From the NCBI RefSeq assembly GCF_036324505.1, contig NC_086355.1, positions 25,416,518 to 25,480,517 on the forward strand: DNA of 64,000 bases, written 5' to 3'. The notes below the pieces were generated by a model, which saw only the letters and a list, made by a program, of their open reading frames with translations, did no database searches and was not told where the DNA came from. Made by a program: the position numbers and the translations under genes. How positions within the stretch are numbered: the first letter of the stretch is position 1; each line of letters opens with the position of its first letter. This DNA comes from Eleginops maclovinus. Lineage: Eukaryota > Chordata > Actinopteri > Perciformes > Eleginopidae. Shown one piece after another: positions 62,477 to 64,000 of the stretch.

Positions 62477-62788
62477 GTGAAAGAGAGGCGGTTGGCGTAT
62501 CAACGCGTGAAAAAGACCGCACTCCATTGTTGTGTACCACTTTGTATGACTTTGTCGAGGTACAATAGTGCTATAAGCTTCCATAGCTTTCCAGTGGATG
62601 TGTCGGTGAGAGCCGAATGGATGGTGAGAGTACGGCGGAACGACTTCTCCCCAAGCAAGACGAGTGTTCACAGCAGGCAAACATCTACTGACTTGTATTT
62701 TAATAAAAAACGTATTTATTTGAAATCTATATCAACTTGGTCTCCCATCATGTTGTTTAATTTCCCTCAAGTGGGCCTGACTCATTGA
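62477..62788 (+). CDS. THAP-like zinc-finger frame inside a hAT element
   Basis: An open frame of 103 residues contains HCCVPLC, ISFHSFP, then AEWMVRVRRNDFSPSK and TSVHSRQTSTDLYF. This order matches a THAP finger (C-x2-4-C, FHxFP, W, RR, P), a DNA-binding domain often taken from or used by transposases. The second metal pair (usually CSxHF) reads HSRQ, so zinc binding is probably lost, perhaps by a small indel. It is divergent from the hAT transposase remnant. The start is uncertain, because the ATG lies after other in-frame sequence. It may be a pseudogene. Confidence 0.55.
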   Translation: MKERRLAYQRVKKTALHCCVPLCMTLSRYNSAISFHSFPVDVSVRAEWMVRVRRNDFSPSKTSVHSRQTSTDLYFNKKRIYLKSISTWSPIMLFNFPQVGLTH

Positions 62789-63004
62789 ATATTAGTTGGT
62801 TTTATGGTAGGGCTAACGGTAGGGCTAACACAATTCTTGGTGGGGCTATAGCCCTGCCCTGCCGCCGCCTATGCCCACTACTGCCAGGTATACAGTCATT
62901 CTTCACACTTAATAATAATAAATGGCAATATTTTGAGGATGGGTCACCCCCATTGATAATTGTATTCAAATCCTTTCTGGGTTAGGCTCAGATAGATTGT
63001 CCAG

Positions 63005-63215
63005 CAGTGGCTTAGTCAGTAGGGGCTTGGACTGGGAATCGTAGGGTCGCTGGTTCAAGTCCCCGAACAGACTTGAAATACGGATAGTGGACTGCTACTG
63101 CTCCTATTACTAGGATGGGTTAAATGCAGAGGACCAATTTCACTGTGTGTGCTCTGCTGTGTGCATGTATGTGACAAATAAAGAGGGCTTCATCCTCCGA
63201 TTCTATCTATTTATC
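63005..63215 (+). mobile_element. tRNA-derived SINE, internally deleted
   Basis: A box A-like head (tggcttagtcagtaggggct) and box B (ctggttcaagtccccg) are followed by actgctactgctcc, 'gggttaaatgcagaggacca', 'tttcactgtgtgtgctctg' and 'gtgacaaataaagagggctt'. All are words of a fish SINE. It is shorter than I would expect, with the middle lost. Confidence 0.8.
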
Positions 63216-63427
63216 TATAACCCTCACTAAACCTAACCCTCGTTTAGATCTTGGTCAACTTGGCCTGGTTCAACCTGCTGATATTCAATTCAAACTAACA
63301 CATGACAGCGAGTTGGGTTTGAGATTATGTATTATTTTTCTGTAATATTACCTAGTCTTTATTTCCCCCCTCCTGACTCTTAGCCGTCTGACTCAACTGG
63401 AGGATAAAGGAGTGACCACTACTCAAT
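63216..63427. other. short stretch, nothing recognised
   Basis: Contains aaccctcactaaacctaacc, weakly telomere-like, but with no clear array. Confidence 0.35.
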
Positions 63428-63872
63428 CGTGTTGCACGGTGCACCGGTATTAGAAAGGTTTCACGATACCCTGTCGTTAAAAACGCAACGATTCCCCCAT
63501 TTCGTGAGTACCGGTACTTTAAGAATGACATTGTTTTAATAAGAGCCGTATTTCCTGTGTGTGTTCAGCGCTCTGCTTCCACTCCCTGCAGCCGTGCTTG
63601 CAGTGCCTCCCCTCTCTCATGCACGCTCTAGCTGTCATATCATGTGACAAAACGAGAACATGGTTGCGAGTGCTATTGCCGATGCGCCTCTGCTTGTTGG
63701 TAAAAAAAGACGCAAGAAACAAAATTTTGCTTTTTAAAAAAAATAAAGCACAATAATGACATTTAGGACGGTTTCCCCTTTTTTAAGAAAAGTACCGCAA
63801 AGTATCGAAATCGCAATTCTTGACTTGGTATCAGTATTGAAACGAAAATGTTGGTATCGTGACAACACTACT
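63428..63872. mobile_element. hAT-like MITE candidate
   Basis: The ends are gtgttgcacggtgcaccggt and the reverse complement of gtatcgtgacaacac; both carry GTGTTG and ACGATACC words. The interior is rich in paired 'accggtac' and 'gtaccgcaaagtatcgaaat' elements. Flanks (actactca and tactcctca) may be a target duplication, but not an exact one. Confidence 0.5.
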
Positions 63873-64000
63873 CCTCACTGCTCCTTACACTGTATACATA
63901 AAATGCAGACATTTTGCCAGATTAACTCGTATAGAAGCTATTTCATCTAGATAATTTATATTATTTAAGAAAGACTTGAAGAAACACAGTATCTGCCACC

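Larger units (their letters stand above)
61534..62873 (-). mobile_element. hAT element with 8-bp duplication and two divergent reading frames
   Basis: The left end CAGTGGCGGCGCCAGAG pairs with the right end (reverse complement CATAGGCGGCGGCAGGG, four mismatches). CCCACTAC is duplicated at 61,526-61,533 and 62,874-62,881. The minus strand carries an hAT transposase remnant and the plus strand a THAP-like frame, starting about 180 bp apart and facing outward. Confidence 0.82.

Noticed and set aside
63220..63250. Interstitial telomere repeat
   Set aside because: Only two or three irregular aaccct words, no array.

Overview
The window looks like nuclear DNA of a teleost fish, probably a percomorph. 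Genes are split by introns with GT/AG junctions, the intergenic DNA is AT-rich, and the repeats are fish-typical: Tc1/mariner, several hAT elements, Rex1-like and L1-like LINEs, tRNA-derived SINEs and long (TG)n and (AT)n tracts. No bacterial features were seen.

Four host genes were recognised, and their order and orientation match human 2q37.3 as I know it: mlph (melanophilin, +, 3' exons only, 8.2-33.5 kb), prlh (prolactin-releasing peptide, +, complete coding sequence, 37.68-38.82 kb), rab17 (Rab GTPase, -, four coding exons, 45.22-42.67 kb) and lrrfip1 (+, first coding exon only, 54.33 kb). The synteny supports naming the two harder genes, rab17 and lrrfip1. Two of the four act in vesicle traffic (a Rab27/myosin-Va linker and an epithelial Rab), one is a neuropeptide and one a coiled-coil adaptor. 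Nothing suggests they are co-regulated.

Region by region. 0-4.9 kb: a BEN-domain gene (+) that looks decayed, with a 2.4-kb hAT transposon in its second visible intron. 4.9-8.2 kb: AT-rich DNA, a near-perfect palindrome and dispersed repeats. 8.2-33.5 kb: eleven mlph exons. Its introns hold a LINE tail, GA-rich and (TG)n tracts, a dead Tc1, a 57-bp minisatellite open on both strands, a hAT MITE ending 44 bp before an exon, an intact Tc1 nested in a TTAA-bounded MITE, a 255-bp tandem duplication and an 806-bp hAT MITE. 35-39 kb: a second copy of the TTAA MITE, a 14-bp minisatellite and prlh. 42-45 kb: rab17 and a third MITE copy. 45.8-52.1 kb: an L1-like LINE between two pieces of a Rex1-like LINE, then another LINE tail. 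52.4-55.2 kb: two direct copies of one repeat bracketing the lrrfip1 promoter and first exon. 55.2-64 kb: lrrfip1 intron 1, with a hAT element that carries transposase remnants on one strand and a THAP-like reading frame on the other.

The most unusual items are the hAT element with a divergent THAP-like frame (61,534-62,873), the rab17 reading with Glu for the catalytic Gln and no C-terminal cysteines, the intact nested Tc1, and the BEN-domain remnant that may sit inside a long mlph intron.
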